From: Prauserella_A sp040645195
GTDB lineage: Bacteria > Actinomycetota > Actinomycetes > Mycobacteriales > Pseudonocardiaceae
Assembly (NCBI RefSeq): GCF_040645195.1
Contig: NZ_JBEYXW010000018.1
Span: 80,875-144,874 of the forward strand
DNA: 64,000 nt
Direction: 5' to 3'
The notes beneath the pieces are model-generated. The model was not told the origin of the DNA. It worked only from the letters and a program-made list of their open reading frames with translations, and ran no database searches. This document shows positions 57,359 to 64,000 of the stretch, one piece after another. Both the position numbers and the translations under genes were made by a program. Each line of letters opens with the position of its first letter. Within the stretch, counting starts at the first letter, position 1.

Positions 57359-57922
57359 ATGGTCAGACAGCAGGTCGACGGGCGCAAGGCCCGCGGTGAC
57401 AAGCGGCGCGCGGAGATCATCGACGCGGCGCTGCGGGTGATCGAACGCGACGGCGTCGCCGGTGTCACTCACCGCACGGTTGCCAAGGAAGCCGGTGTCC
57501 CGACGACCTCCACCACGTACCACTTCGCGAGTCTCGACGAGCTCCTGATCGCGACCCTGATCACCTGCGCCCGCGACATGGCCACCGAGGTGTACTGGAT
57601 GATCGACCGCGCCCGTTCGCGGGGCAGTCGCGGGGCCGAGGAGGTGGCCGGCCTGCTGGCCGAGGCGCTCGGTCCGCAACGCGGGCGCACGATGGCCGAA
57701 TACGAGCTCTATCTGCTCGCTTCCCGGCGACCCGAGCTGCGGCCTGCCGCCCGGCGCTGGCTCGACGTGCTCACCTCGATGGTGCGGCACGACGACGAGG
57801 TCGCCTTCCGTGTCTTTCTCGCCGGTATCGACGGCCTGCTGATCCAGGGCCTCATCGACGACGAACCGCCGACGGCCGAGGAGCTCCGGCCGGTCGTGGA
57901 CTACCTGCTGAAGCCCCGGTAG
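57359..57922 (+). CDS. TetR family regulator divergent from the iron-sulfur oxidoreductase
   Basis: A 187-residue TetR protein with its helix-turn-helix at residues 15-62 (RAEIIDAALRVIERDGVAGVTHRTVAKEAGVPTTSTTYHFASLDELL, split). ATG 57359 is 8 bp after a -10-like TACTCT, so translation is probably leaderless. It probably binds the palindrome 80 bp upstream and controls itself and the divergent oxidoreductase. Ends before a strong terminator. Confidence 0.88.
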   Translation: MVRQQVDGRKARGDKRRAEIIDAALRVIERDGVAGVTHRTVAKEAGVPTTSTTYHFASLDELLIATLITCARDMATEVYWMIDRARSRGSRGAEEVAGLLAEALGPQRGRTMAEYELYLLASRRPELRPAARRWLDVLTSMVRHDDEVAFRVFLAGIDGLLIQGLIDDEPPTAEELRPVVDYLLKPR

Positions 57923-57932
57923 CCGGGCACAA

Positions 57933-57965
57933 TGAAGGCCACCCCGCAGGTCGGGGTGGCCTTCA
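57933..57965. terminator. Terminator between convergent genes
   Basis: TGAAGGCCACCCCG (57933-57946) and CGGGGTGGCCTTCA (57952-57965) form a 14-bp perfect stem with a CAGGT loop, between the convergent TetR and YbhB-like genes. Shares the core AAGGCCACC with the hairpin at 11839-11887. Confidence 0.85.
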
Positions 57966-57976
57966 ACTGCCGCTCG

Positions 57977-58516
57977 TCAGCCCTTGTTCTCGTAGGTCGC
58001 GGTCAGGGTCGCCCTGGCGAGCGTGTGGCCGAACATGGTGAAGCCGAGCAGCGCAGGGCGGGCGTCCTCACCGACGTCGAGCGAGTCCACGTCCAGCGCG
58101 TGCACCGCGAAGATGTAGCGGTGCGGGCCGTGGCCGGGCGGCGGCGCGGCGCCGAGGTACTGACGGACACCGCCGTCACCGGCGAGCGTCCTGGCACCCG
58201 TGGGCAGCCCCGAGCCGCTCGCGTCGCCGGCACCCGAGCGCAGCTCGATCACCGAGGCGGGGATGTTGAACACGGCCCAGTGCCAGAAGCCGCTGCCCGT
58301 GGGCGCGTCGGGGTCGAAGCAGGTGACCGCGAAGCTCTTGGTCTCGGCGGGGAAGCCGGACCAGGCGAGGTGCGGTGAGAAGTCCTGGCCGCCTGCGCCG
58401 AAGATGCCGCTCAGCTGCGGCGTGGGGAGCGTCTCCCCCTCGGCGATGTCGTTGCTGCGCAGCGTGAACGACGGCACGGGCGGCAGCGAGTCGTACGGGT
58501 TCTGAGCCTGGGTCAT
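57977..58516 (-). CDS. YbhB/YbcL family (PEBP/Raf-kinase-inhibitor-like) protein
   Basis: A 179-residue PEBP-fold protein. The family motifs are present: NPSPHLAW-type SPHLAWSGFPAETKSFAVTCFDPDAPTGSGFWHWAVFNIPA (split) around residues 45-85, and the HGPHRYIFAVHALD segment near 130. The anion-binding pocket residues (Asp, His) are in DPDAP and GPHRY. Bacterial members bind small anions or lipids; roles are unclear. ATG 58516. Confidence 0.92.
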   Translation of the reverse strand: MTQAQNPYDSLPPVPSFTLRSNDIAEGETLPTPQLSGIFGAGGQDFSPHLAWSGFPAETKSFAVTCFDPDAPTGSGFWHWAVFNIPASVIELRSGAGDASGSGLPTGARTLAGDGGVRQYLGAAPPPGHGPHRYIFAVHALDVDSLDVGEDARPALLGFTMFGHTLARATLTATYENKG

Positions 58517-58582
58517 CAGTCCTGGTCCTCCTCCATCACATGTCCTCAGTGCAGAGGCTAGTGTTTTGAAAGTGGCTTGCGT

Positions 58583-58745
58583 GACGGTGCGGGTGGCGGA
58601 ACCTCAGCCGCCTTCTCACTCCGGGATCGCCTCCTCATGAATGCCCAATTCACCACGTCGTCGCTGTCCTCGCGAGAAGGCGGCTGAGAACCCGCGACGG
58701 TGCGGGCTGCGTACCCCCGCAAGCGGCTCCGCCGCTTATGAGACA
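58583..58745. repeat. Structured intergenic element with 15-bp inverted repeats
   Basis: CTCAGCCGCCTTCTC (58603-58617) and GAGAAGGCGGCTGAG (58674-58688) are perfect inverted repeats 56 bp apart. GACGGTGCGGG occurs just outside each (58582-58592 and 58695-58705), and a smaller AAGCGGC/GCCGCTT hairpin follows (about 58720-58736). Within a 370-bp gap with no credible gene. I recall similar sequence dispersed in Pseudonocardiaceae genomes but cannot verify it; a MITE or structured RNA are both possible. Confidence 0.65.
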
Positions 58746-58886
58746 CAACCAAGTGACAGCGGGGCAGTTCGGCGGCGCGAAAGGTAGGGACAGCCTCAGG
58801 GTCGATTCGGGGGTTCGCCCCGATGCTCGGCACCCGCCGAGGCCATAGCGTGTGCTGCGCAGGGAAGTTGCGGCGGGAGGACTCAC
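58746..58886. other. Promoter region of the DUF4097 gene
   Basis: About 140 bp between the inverted-repeat element and the DUF4097 start. It includes the GGGAGGA ribosome-binding site (58875-58881). No palindrome or RNA gene seen. Confidence 0.4.
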
Positions 58887-59552
58887 ATGGGGCGCGTTGG
58901 GCTGGCCGTCGGCGGGGTGGCGTTCATCGCGGTTGGTGCGATGATCGCCTTCGGCTGGACGGGGCAGTCGTCGGCCGAGGAGACGGCGACGGAGACCGAC
59001 CCGGTCCGGGCCATCGAACTGGCCATGGACAGCGGCGATGTCGTCATCCGAACCGACGACGACGCTCGGCAGACCACCATCCGGCAGGAGTTCCGCTACC
59101 GCTTCGGAGAACCGGACCGGTCGTACACCCTGGACAACGGCACCCTCACGCTCGCCGACTGCGGGAGGTTCTGCTCGGTGGACTACGAGGTCATCGTGCC
59201 TCGTGGCGTCACGGTCGGCGGCACGCTCGACTCGGGTCACCTTGTGGTGGACGGGGTCGGCGATGTCCGCGTGACGGCGGACTCGGGCGGCGTCCGCGGT
59301 GAGCGGCTCCGCGGCGACGTGGAGGTGACCGTGGACTCCGGCGACGTGGAGCTTTCCCTCGTGGAGAGCCGCAACGTCCGTGCACTGGTCGACAGCGGCA
59401 GCCTGCAGGTCACCGTGCCGGCGGGTGCTTACCGCGTCGAGGGCAGCACCGACTCGGGGAACCGGGAGATCGGAGTGGTCCAGGACCCGGCCGCGAGCCG
59501 GCTGCTCGACCTCACCACCGACAGCGGCGACGTCGTCGTGCACGGCGCGTGA
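58887..59552 (+). CDS. DUF4097 family beta-helix surface protein
   Basis: A 221-residue protein: one N-terminal membrane helix (residues 4-22, GLAVGGVAFIAVGAMIAFGW) and an extracytoplasmic repeat region in which DSGDV or DSG-type turns recur every ~20 residues (AMDSGDVVIRTD, VTADSGGVRGERL, VTVDSGDVELSL, ALVDSGSLQVTV, STDSGNREIGV, TTDSGDVVVHG). This is the DUF4097 beta-solenoid, unknown function, often near stress or envelope regulators. GGGAGGA at 6 bp before ATG. It ends 139 bp before dnaK and could share its transcription signals by read-through. Confidence 0.88.
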   Translation: MGRVGLAVGGVAFIAVGAMIAFGWTGQSSAEETATETDPVRAIELAMDSGDVVIRTDDDARQTTIRQEFRYRFGEPDRSYTLDNGTLTLADCGRFCSVDYEVIVPRGVTVGGTLDSGHLVVDGVGDVRVTADSGGVRGERLRGDVEVTVDSGDVELSLVESRNVRALVDSGSLQVTVPAGAYRVEGSTDSGNREIGVVQDPAASRLLDLTTDSGDVVVHGA

Positions 59553-59602
59553 ACCCGCCGGGAACAAGGCGAGTGCATCGCTCGTTGGGCAAAGCAGGAA
59601 GA

Positions 59603-59622
59603 TTGAGCGGACCCGGCTCAAG
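59603..59622. promoter_or_regulatory. HAIR-type HspR operator upstream of dnaK
   Basis: TTGAGC-N7-GCTCAAG (59603-59622) is an inverted repeat matching the HAIR consensus CTTGAGT-N7-ACTCAAG with the exact 7-bp spacer, differing at the outer C/A and the T/A next to the spacer. The dnaK operon also encodes hspR, so feedback repression is expected. Confidence 0.8.
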
Positions 59623-59628
59623 TCCGGA

Positions 59629-59658
59629 TTGACGGTCATGCGAGGGTCCGGTTACAAG
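59629..59658 (+). promoter_or_regulatory. dnaK promoter
   Basis: TTGACG (59629-59634), 18-bp spacer, TACAAG (59653-59658) resembles a housekeeping sigma promoter, starting just past the HAIR site so that bound HspR would block RNA polymerase. The untranslated leader would be about 30 bp, carrying the AGGAGGG ribosome-binding site at 59679-59685. Confidence 0.6.
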
Positions 59659-59691
59659 TTGGACGTAAGTAGTACGCAGGAGGGAACACAC

Positions 59692-61560
59692 ATGGCGCGA
59701 GCGGTCGGCATCGACCTCGGCACGACCAACTCGGTCGTCGCAGTCCTCGAAGGCGGCGAGCCGACGGTCATCGCCAACTCGGAAGGTTCGCGGACCACCC
59801 CGTCCGTCGTCGCCTTCGCCAAGAACGGCGAGGTGCTGACCGGGCAGCCCGCGAAGAACCAGGCGGTCACCAACGTGGACCGCACCATCCGGTCGATCAA
59901 GCGGCACATGGGCGAGGACTGGAAGTCGCCGGAGATCGACGGCAAGCGATACACGCCGCAGGAGATCAGCGCGCGCGTGCTGATGAAGCTCAAGCGCGAC
60001 GCCGAGGCCTACCTCGGTGAGGAGATCACCGACGCCGTCATCACAGTCCCCGCGTACTTCGAGGACGCGCAGCGGCAGGCCACCAAGGAGGCCGGCCAGA
60101 TCGCGGGCCTCAATGTGCTTCGCATCGTCAACGAGCCCACTGCCGCGGCCCTGGCCTATGGCCTTGACAAGGGCGAGAAGGAGCAGACCATCCTGGTCTT
60201 CGACCTCGGTGGCGGCACCTTCGACGTCTCGCTGCTGGAGATCGGCGGGGGCGTGGTCGAGGTACGGGCGACCAGTGGTGACAACCACCTCGGTGGCGAC
60301 GACTGGGACCAGCGGATCGTCGACTGGCTGGTGGAGAAGTTCAAGGCGGGCAGCGGCATCGACCTGACCAAGGACCGCATGGCGATGCAGCGCATCAAGG
60401 AGGCCGCGGAGAAGGCCAAGATCGAGCTCTCCAGCTCCTCCAGTGCGAACATCAACCTGCCCTACATCACGGTGGACGCGGACAAGAACCCGCTGTTCCT
60501 CGACGAGACGTTGTCCCGCGCGGAGCTTCAGCGGATCACCAACGACCTGTTGGAGCGCACCCGGCAGCCGTTCAACAACGTCATCCGCGACGCAGGCATC
60601 TCGGTCGGCGAGATCGACCACGTCGTGCTCGTCGGTGGTTCGACCCGGATGCCCGCGGTGACCGAGCTGGTCAAGGAGCTGACCGGTGGCCGCGAGCCGA
60701 ACAAGGGCGTGAACCCGGACGAGGTCGTCGCCGTCGGCGCTGCGCTGCAGGCCGGTGTGCTCAGGGGTGAGGTCAAGGACGTCCTGCTCCTCGACGTCAC
60801 GCCCCTGTCGCTGGGCATCGAGACCAAGGGCGGGGTGTTCACCAAGCTCATCGAGCGCAACACCACCATCCCGACCAAGCGTTCCGAGATCTTCTCCACC
60901 GCGGACGACAACCAGCCGTCGGTGCAGATCCAGGTCTTCCAGGGTGAGCGTGAGATCGCCGCGCACAACAAGAAGCTCGGGATGTTCGAGCTGACCGGCA
61001 TCCCGCCGGCACCGCGTGGCGTGCCGCAGATCGAGGTCACCTTCGACATCGATGCCAACGGCATCGTGCACGTGACCGCGAAGGACCTCGGCACCAACAA
61101 GGAACAGTCGATGACCATCACCGGTGGCTCCGCGCTGCCGCAGGAGGACATCGACCGGATGGTCAAGGACGCCGAGGCGCACGCGGAGGAGGACCGGAAG
61201 CGTCGCGAGGAGGCGGAGATCCGCAACCAGGCCGAGACGCTGGTCTACCAGACCGAGAAGTTCGTCAAGGACAACGACGAGAAGCTGCCCGAGGACCTCA
61301 AGGGCAAGGTCAAGACCGCGATCGACGACGCCAACGAGGCGCTCAAGGGCACCGACACCGGCAAGATCAAGGACGCCATGGAGAAGCTGAACTCCGCGTC
61401 CCAGGAGCTGGCGACGGCGCTGTACGCCAACACCGGCGCGCAGGCGGGTGCCACGGGTGCCGACACCGGCCAGAGCGGCCCGGCCGGGGACACCGCCGGC
61501 TCGGCCAAGGCCGACGACGTGGTTGACGCCGAGATCGTCGACGAGGACGACAAGAAGTGA
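59692..61560 (+). CDS. dnaK: Chaperone DnaK (Hsp70)
   Basis: A 622-residue Hsp70. Nucleotide-binding domain motifs: GIDLGTTNSVVAV (6-18), VPAYFEDAQRQATKEAGQIAG and FDLGGGTFDVSLLEIGGG. The substrate domain begins with LLLDVTPLSLGIETKGG, and the C-terminus ends in a glycine/alanine-rich tail with an acidic DAEIVDEDDKK end. It refolds proteins with DnaJ and GrpE. AGGAGGG lies 6 bp before ATG 59692. Under HspR control through the HAIR site. Its stop overlaps grpE (GTGA). Confidence 0.99.
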   Translation: MARAVGIDLGTTNSVVAVLEGGEPTVIANSEGSRTTPSVVAFAKNGEVLTGQPAKNQAVTNVDRTIRSIKRHMGEDWKSPEIDGKRYTPQEISARVLMKLKRDAEAYLGEEITDAVITVPAYFEDAQRQATKEAGQIAGLNVLRIVNEPTAAALAYGLDKGEKEQTILVFDLGGGTFDVSLLEIGGGVVEVRATSGDNHLGGDDWDQRIVDWLVEKFKAGSGIDLTKDRMAMQRIKEAAEKAKIELSSSSSANINLPYITVDADKNPLFLDETLSRAELQRITNDLLERTRQPFNNVIRDAGISVGEIDHVVLVGGSTRMPAVTELVKELTGGREPNKGVNPDEVVAVGAALQAGVLRGEVKDVLLLDVTPLSLGIETKGGVFTKLIERNTTIPTKRSEIFSTADDNQPSVQIQVFQGEREIAAHNKKLGMFELTGIPPAPRGVPQIEVTFDIDANGIVHVTAKDLGTNKEQSMTITGGSALPQEDIDRMVKDAEAHAEEDRKRREEAEIRNQAETLVYQTEKFVKDNDEKLPEDLKGKVKTAIDDANEALKGTDTGKIKDAMEKLNSASQELATALYANTGAQAGATGADTGQSGPAGDTAGSAKADDVVDAEIVDEDDKK

Positions 61561-62255
61561 CCGAGCACTACGACGAAACCGAACGACAGGAAGTCCAGGA
61601 GCCAGTGGTCGTGCGGGATCGCCGGAAGATCGACCCGGAAACCGGTGAGCTTCGCAAGCCGGTGACCGAGCAGTCGCAGGAGGCGCCCGCCGAGGCGGGC
61701 GCCCCTGGCGCTGCTCCCGGGGAGAAGACGGTTGCCGCTGAGCCGCCGGCACCTGCCTCGGAGTTCGAGAAGCAGCTGGAGGAGCGCACCGCGGACCTGC
61801 AGCGCCTGCAGGCCGAGTACGCCAACTACCGCAGGCGTGTCGAGCGCGACCGCGAGGTCGTCGCCATCGCGGGCAAGGCGTCGGTGGTGAACGACCTGCT
61901 GCCGTTGCTCGACGATCTCGAGCGTGCCGAGCAGCACGGCGACCTGACCGGTGCGTTCAAGGCCGTCGCGGACAAGCTGGTGGGCGCGCTGGAGCGAGCG
62001 GGTCTCGAATCGTTCGGCAAGGAGGGCGAGCCCTTCGACCCGAGCGTGCACGAAGCCGTTCAGCACAGCACGTCCCCCGACGTGACCGAACCGACCGTCA
62101 CCACCGTTCTCCGCCGGGGTTACCGGTTCTCCGACCGGGTACTGCGCGCGGCGCTGGTGGGTGTCACCGACCACGAACCCGCCGCCGCGGAGCAGCCCAT
62201 CGACCCGCCGGTGGGCGGGGAGCTGCCCATCGATACCGATGAGACCGCACGCTGA
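61557..62255 (+). CDS. grpE: Nucleotide exchange factor GrpE
   Basis: A 232-residue GrpE. A variable acidic N-terminus (about 80 residues) is followed by the long coiled coil (EFEKQLEERTADLQRLQAEYANYRRRVERD, split) and the beta-wing with EGEPFDPSVHEAVQHSTSPDVTEPTVTTVLRRGYRFSDRVLRAALVGV (split), all diagnostic. It promotes ADP release from DnaK. GTG start in a 4-bp overlap with dnaK; dnaJ begins 30 bp later. Confidence 0.97.
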   Translation: MTEHYDETERQEVQEPVVVRDRRKIDPETGELRKPVTEQSQEAPAEAGAPGAAPGEKTVAAEPPAPASEFEKQLEERTADLQRLQAEYANYRRRVERDREVVAIAGKASVVNDLLPLLDDLERAEQHGDLTGAFKAVADKLVGALERAGLESFGKEGEPFDPSVHEAVQHSTSPDVTEPTVTTVLRRGYRFSDRVLRAALVGVTDHEPAAAEQPIDPPVGGELPIDTDETAR

Positions 62256-62285
62256 CGACCAGCAGGAGGAAGGAGGGGACGCCCG

Positions 62286-63467
62286 ATGACCAACGCGAGG
62301 GAGTGGATCGGTAAGGACTTCTACCGGGAGCTGGGCGTCTCCTCCGACGCCTCACCGGACGAGGTCAAGAAGGCCTACCGGAAGCTGGCCAGGGAGAACC
62401 ATCCCGACGCCAACCCCGGAAACGCAGGGGCCGAACAGAAGTTCAAGGCTGTCTCGGAGGCCTACGGCGTGCTCTCCGACCAGGAGAAGCGCAAGGAGTA
62501 CGACGAGACCCGCCGGCTGTTCGGCTCGGGCAGGCCCGGTGGTTTCGGCTTCCCCGGCGGGGGCGGCACCGGCACGGGCGGGGTCGACTTCGGCGACATC
62601 TTCAACCAGACCAGCACCGCCAGTGGTGGCCTCGGGGGCCTCGGCGACATGCTCGGCAATCTGTTCGGCCGGCGTGGCGGTGGGACCACCGCTACTCGTG
62701 GTCAGCGGGGCGCCGATGTGGAGACCGACGTCCGCATCGACTTCACCGAGGCGGTGAAGGGCGCGACGTTGCCGCTGCGGCTGTCCAGCCCGGGCGCCTG
62801 CGGTACCTGCGGCGGCAACGGGGCGAAACCCGGTACCAGCCCGCGGACCTGCCCGAACTGTGCCGGTTCGGGGCTGGTGAGTCGTAGCCAGGGCGCGTTC
62901 GCGTTCTCCGAGCCCTGCCGGGACTGCCGTGGCCGCGGCACGATCGTCGACGACCCGTGCCCGGAGTGCGGTGGCGAGGGCATCAGCAACCGGACGAGGA
63001 CGCTGACCGTGCGGATTCCGGCTGGTGTCGACGACAACCAGCGGATCCGGCTGGCCGGTCAGGGCGAGCCGGGGCGTGGCGGAGCCGCCACGGGTGACCT
63101 GTACGTGCGCGTGCACGTCAACCCGCACCCGGTGTTCGGCCGGTCCGGCAACGATCTGACGATCACGGTGCCCGTCGAGTTCAGCGAGCTGGTGCTGGGC
63201 ACCACGTTGACAGTGCCGACGCTGGACGCGAAGGTGTCCCTGAAAGTGGCGCCGGGCACCGCGAGTGGCCGGGTGCTGCGGGTGCGTGGCAAGGGCATCA
63301 CGAAGCGTGATGGCACCCAGGGCGATCTGCTCGTTACCCTGCAGGTGGTCATCCCGGCCAAGGTCGACGGCAAGGCCAAGGCCGCGCTGGAGAAGTATGC
63401 CGAGTCGGTCGCGAAGCACGATCCGCGGCCGGAGATCACTGCACTGTTGCGAGACAGGGGAGCGTGA
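62286..63467 (+). CDS. dnaJ: Chaperone DnaJ (Hsp40 type I)
   Basis: A 393-residue type I DnaJ. J domain (8-80, HPD in ENHPDANPG), Gly/Phe-rich region (FGSGRPGGFGFPGGGG), zinc-binding region with four CxxCxGxG motifs (CGTCGGNG, CPNCAGSG, CRDCRGRG, CPECGGEG at about 175-240) and two beta-barrel domains. AGGAAGGAGGG lies before ATG 62286. It stimulates DnaK ATPase and delivers clients. Its stop overlaps the hspR start (GTGA). Mycobacterial DnaJ1 is the equivalent. Confidence 0.98.
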   Translation: MTNAREWIGKDFYRELGVSSDASPDEVKKAYRKLARENHPDANPGNAGAEQKFKAVSEAYGVLSDQEKRKEYDETRRLFGSGRPGGFGFPGGGGTGTGGVDFGDIFNQTSTASGGLGGLGDMLGNLFGRRGGGTTATRGQRGADVETDVRIDFTEAVKGATLPLRLSSPGACGTCGGNGAKPGTSPRTCPNCAGSGLVSRSQGAFAFSEPCRDCRGRGTIVDDPCPECGGEGISNRTRTLTVRIPAGVDDNQRIRLAGQGEPGRGGAATGDLYVRVHVNPHPVFGRSGNDLTITVPVEFSELVLGTTLTVPTLDAKVSLKVAPGTASGRVLRVRGKGITKRDGTQGDLLVTLQVVIPAKVDGKAKAALEKYAESVAKHDPRPEITALLRDRGA

Positions 63468-63907
63468 TGTTCGGTTCCGGGTTCCCGAGCGGGATGCCGC
63501 ATGGCGCTGACGAGGACACGCCGGTCTTCGTCATCTCGGTCGCTGCCCAGCTGTCCGGGCTGCATGCGCAGACGTTGCGCTCCTACGACCGGCTGGGACT
63601 CGTGAGTCCCGGCCGGACCTCCGGCGGGGGCAGGCGCTACTCGATGCGGGACATCGCGCTCCTGCGCGAGGTGCAGCGGCTGTCCCAGGAGGAGGGCGTC
63701 AACCTCGCGGGGATCAAGCGGATCATCGAACTGGAGAACCAGGTGGAGGCGCTGCAGCACCGGCTCGCGGAGCTGACCCAGGAGCTGGCATCCGCCTATG
63801 CCGCGGCCGAGCAGGCGGCGGCCGCGGTGCACGCCTCCTACCGCAAGGAACTCGTGCCCGTCCGCCAGGAGAACGCCCTCGTCGTCTGGCGTCCCCGCCG
63901 CCGTTAG
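63464..63907 (+). CDS. hspR: Heat-shock repressor HspR (MerR family)
   Basis: A 147-residue MerR-type repressor. The helix-turn-helix at residues 22-75 (FVISVAAQLSGLHAQTLRSYDRLGLVSPGRTSGGGRRYSMRDI, split) is followed by a coiled-coil dimerisation helix (EGVNLAGIKRIIELENQVEALQHRLAELTQEL, split) and an Ala-rich end. HspR binds HAIR sites with DnaK as co-repressor; a HAIR site is upstream of dnaK here, closing the loop. GTG 63464 overlaps dnaJ; ATG 63467 is equally possible. There is no dnaJ2 or clpB nearby. Confidence 0.96.
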   Translation: MMFGSGFPSGMPHGADEDTPVFVISVAAQLSGLHAQTLRSYDRLGLVSPGRTSGGGRRYSMRDIALLREVQRLSQEEGVNLAGIKRIIELENQVEALQHRLAELTQELASAYAAAEQAAAAVHASYRKELVPVRQENALVVWRPRRR

Positions 63908-64000
63908 AGCGCGTCTGAGAACCATCGCGTACCGGCTGCGCGGTGCCCAGATGGCGCCTCGCCGCGTTGTCGTCGGTCACCATGACTCCGTCATGGCTCC
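63908..64000. other. Intergenic sequence after hspR, possible dispersed repeat
   Basis: No gene is visible in the last 93 bp. CTGAGAACC at 63914-63922 followed by ATCGCGTACCGGCTGCG resembles CTGAGAACCCGCGACGGTGCGG at 58684-58705 in the inverted-repeat element (split to compare), and CATGACTCCGTCATG near the right edge (63982-63996) is a small palindrome. It could be the start of a related repeat or an insertion-sequence remnant cut by the window end. Confidence 0.3.

Noticed and set aside
58558..58833. 91-codon frame in the YbhB-DUF4097 gap
   Set aside because: It is mainly the inverted-repeat element read in one frame; composition and lack of a ribosome-binding site argue against a gene.
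59512..61752. 746-codon frame antisense to dnaK
   Set aside because: dnaK is unmistakable on the plus strand; the antisense product is a leucine/aspartate/valine-rich artefact.

Overview
This is 64 kb of a high-GC chromosome from an actinomycete, most likely Pseudonocardiales (Amycolatopsis, Saccharomonospora or Prauserella-like). That placement is inferred from gene content, GTG starts, GTGA/ATGA start-stop overlaps and markers such as fabG4/htdX, bkdABC, an ECF42-type sigma factor and hspR; no 16S gene is present. Several landmarks (fadA2-fabG4-htdX, fadE5, dcd, a large CCG-domain iron-sulfur protein, dnaK-grpE-dnaJ-hspR) lie, in Mycobacterium tuberculosis, within one chromosomal sector (from memory Rv0241-0244, Rv0321, Rv0338, Rv0350-0353), so this is mostly conserved core chromosome with small accessory patches.

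Layout. 0-10 kb: a truncated secreted alpha/beta hydrolase, a septum-formation lipoprotein, a DUF3311/monocarboxylate symporter pair, an ECF42-type sigma factor with its YCII (DGPF) partner, an AhpD-like enzyme, a MarR-GNAT fusion with a clear operator, a 53-residue basic protein, an orphan AAA+ ATPase and a secreted glycerophosphodiesterase with a PHO-box-like repeat. 10-20 kb: a DrrAB-type exporter, the lipid-metabolism genes fadA2/fabG4/htdX with a TetR gene, FxsA and the branched-chain 2-oxoacid dehydrogenase operon. 20-34 kb: twin M20 dipeptidases, a BioY-ligase-thiolase-EcfA-EcfT vitamin-uptake cluster, a siderophore importer with an IdeR-like box, and an amino-acid ABC importer. 34-46 kb: a beta-helix membrane protein, a thioredoxin/NHL protein, a GroES-like protein, a VanW protein, FadE5 with strong operators, a LuxR regulator, Mug glycosylase, VanZ and small enzymes.

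46-50 kb is the least orderly part: a RidA pseudogene with an internal deletion, a frameshifted methyltransferase, short unrecognised genes, DUF1801 and DUF7677 genes, and tRNA-Gly(CCC) whose 3' end and terminator are partly duplicated about 590 bp away, which looks like a scar of integration or duplication. 50-64 kb returns to core genes: dcd, a CAP-domain secreted protein, a TetR-AidB-like pair, an orphan DUF742 protein, the iron-sulfur oxidoreductase with a divergent TetR, a YbhB protein, a structured intergenic inverted-repeat element and the complete dnaK operon with a HAIR-type HspR site.

Main leads: the biotin-type ECF cluster with a built-in acyl-CoA ligase and thiolase; two arrays of exactly four 21-bp units placed at gene ends; the tRNA-linked duplication; adjacent pseudogenes; and several unassigned perfect or near-perfect palindromes. 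I saw no CRISPR array, intact insertion sequence, prophage or rRNA gene.
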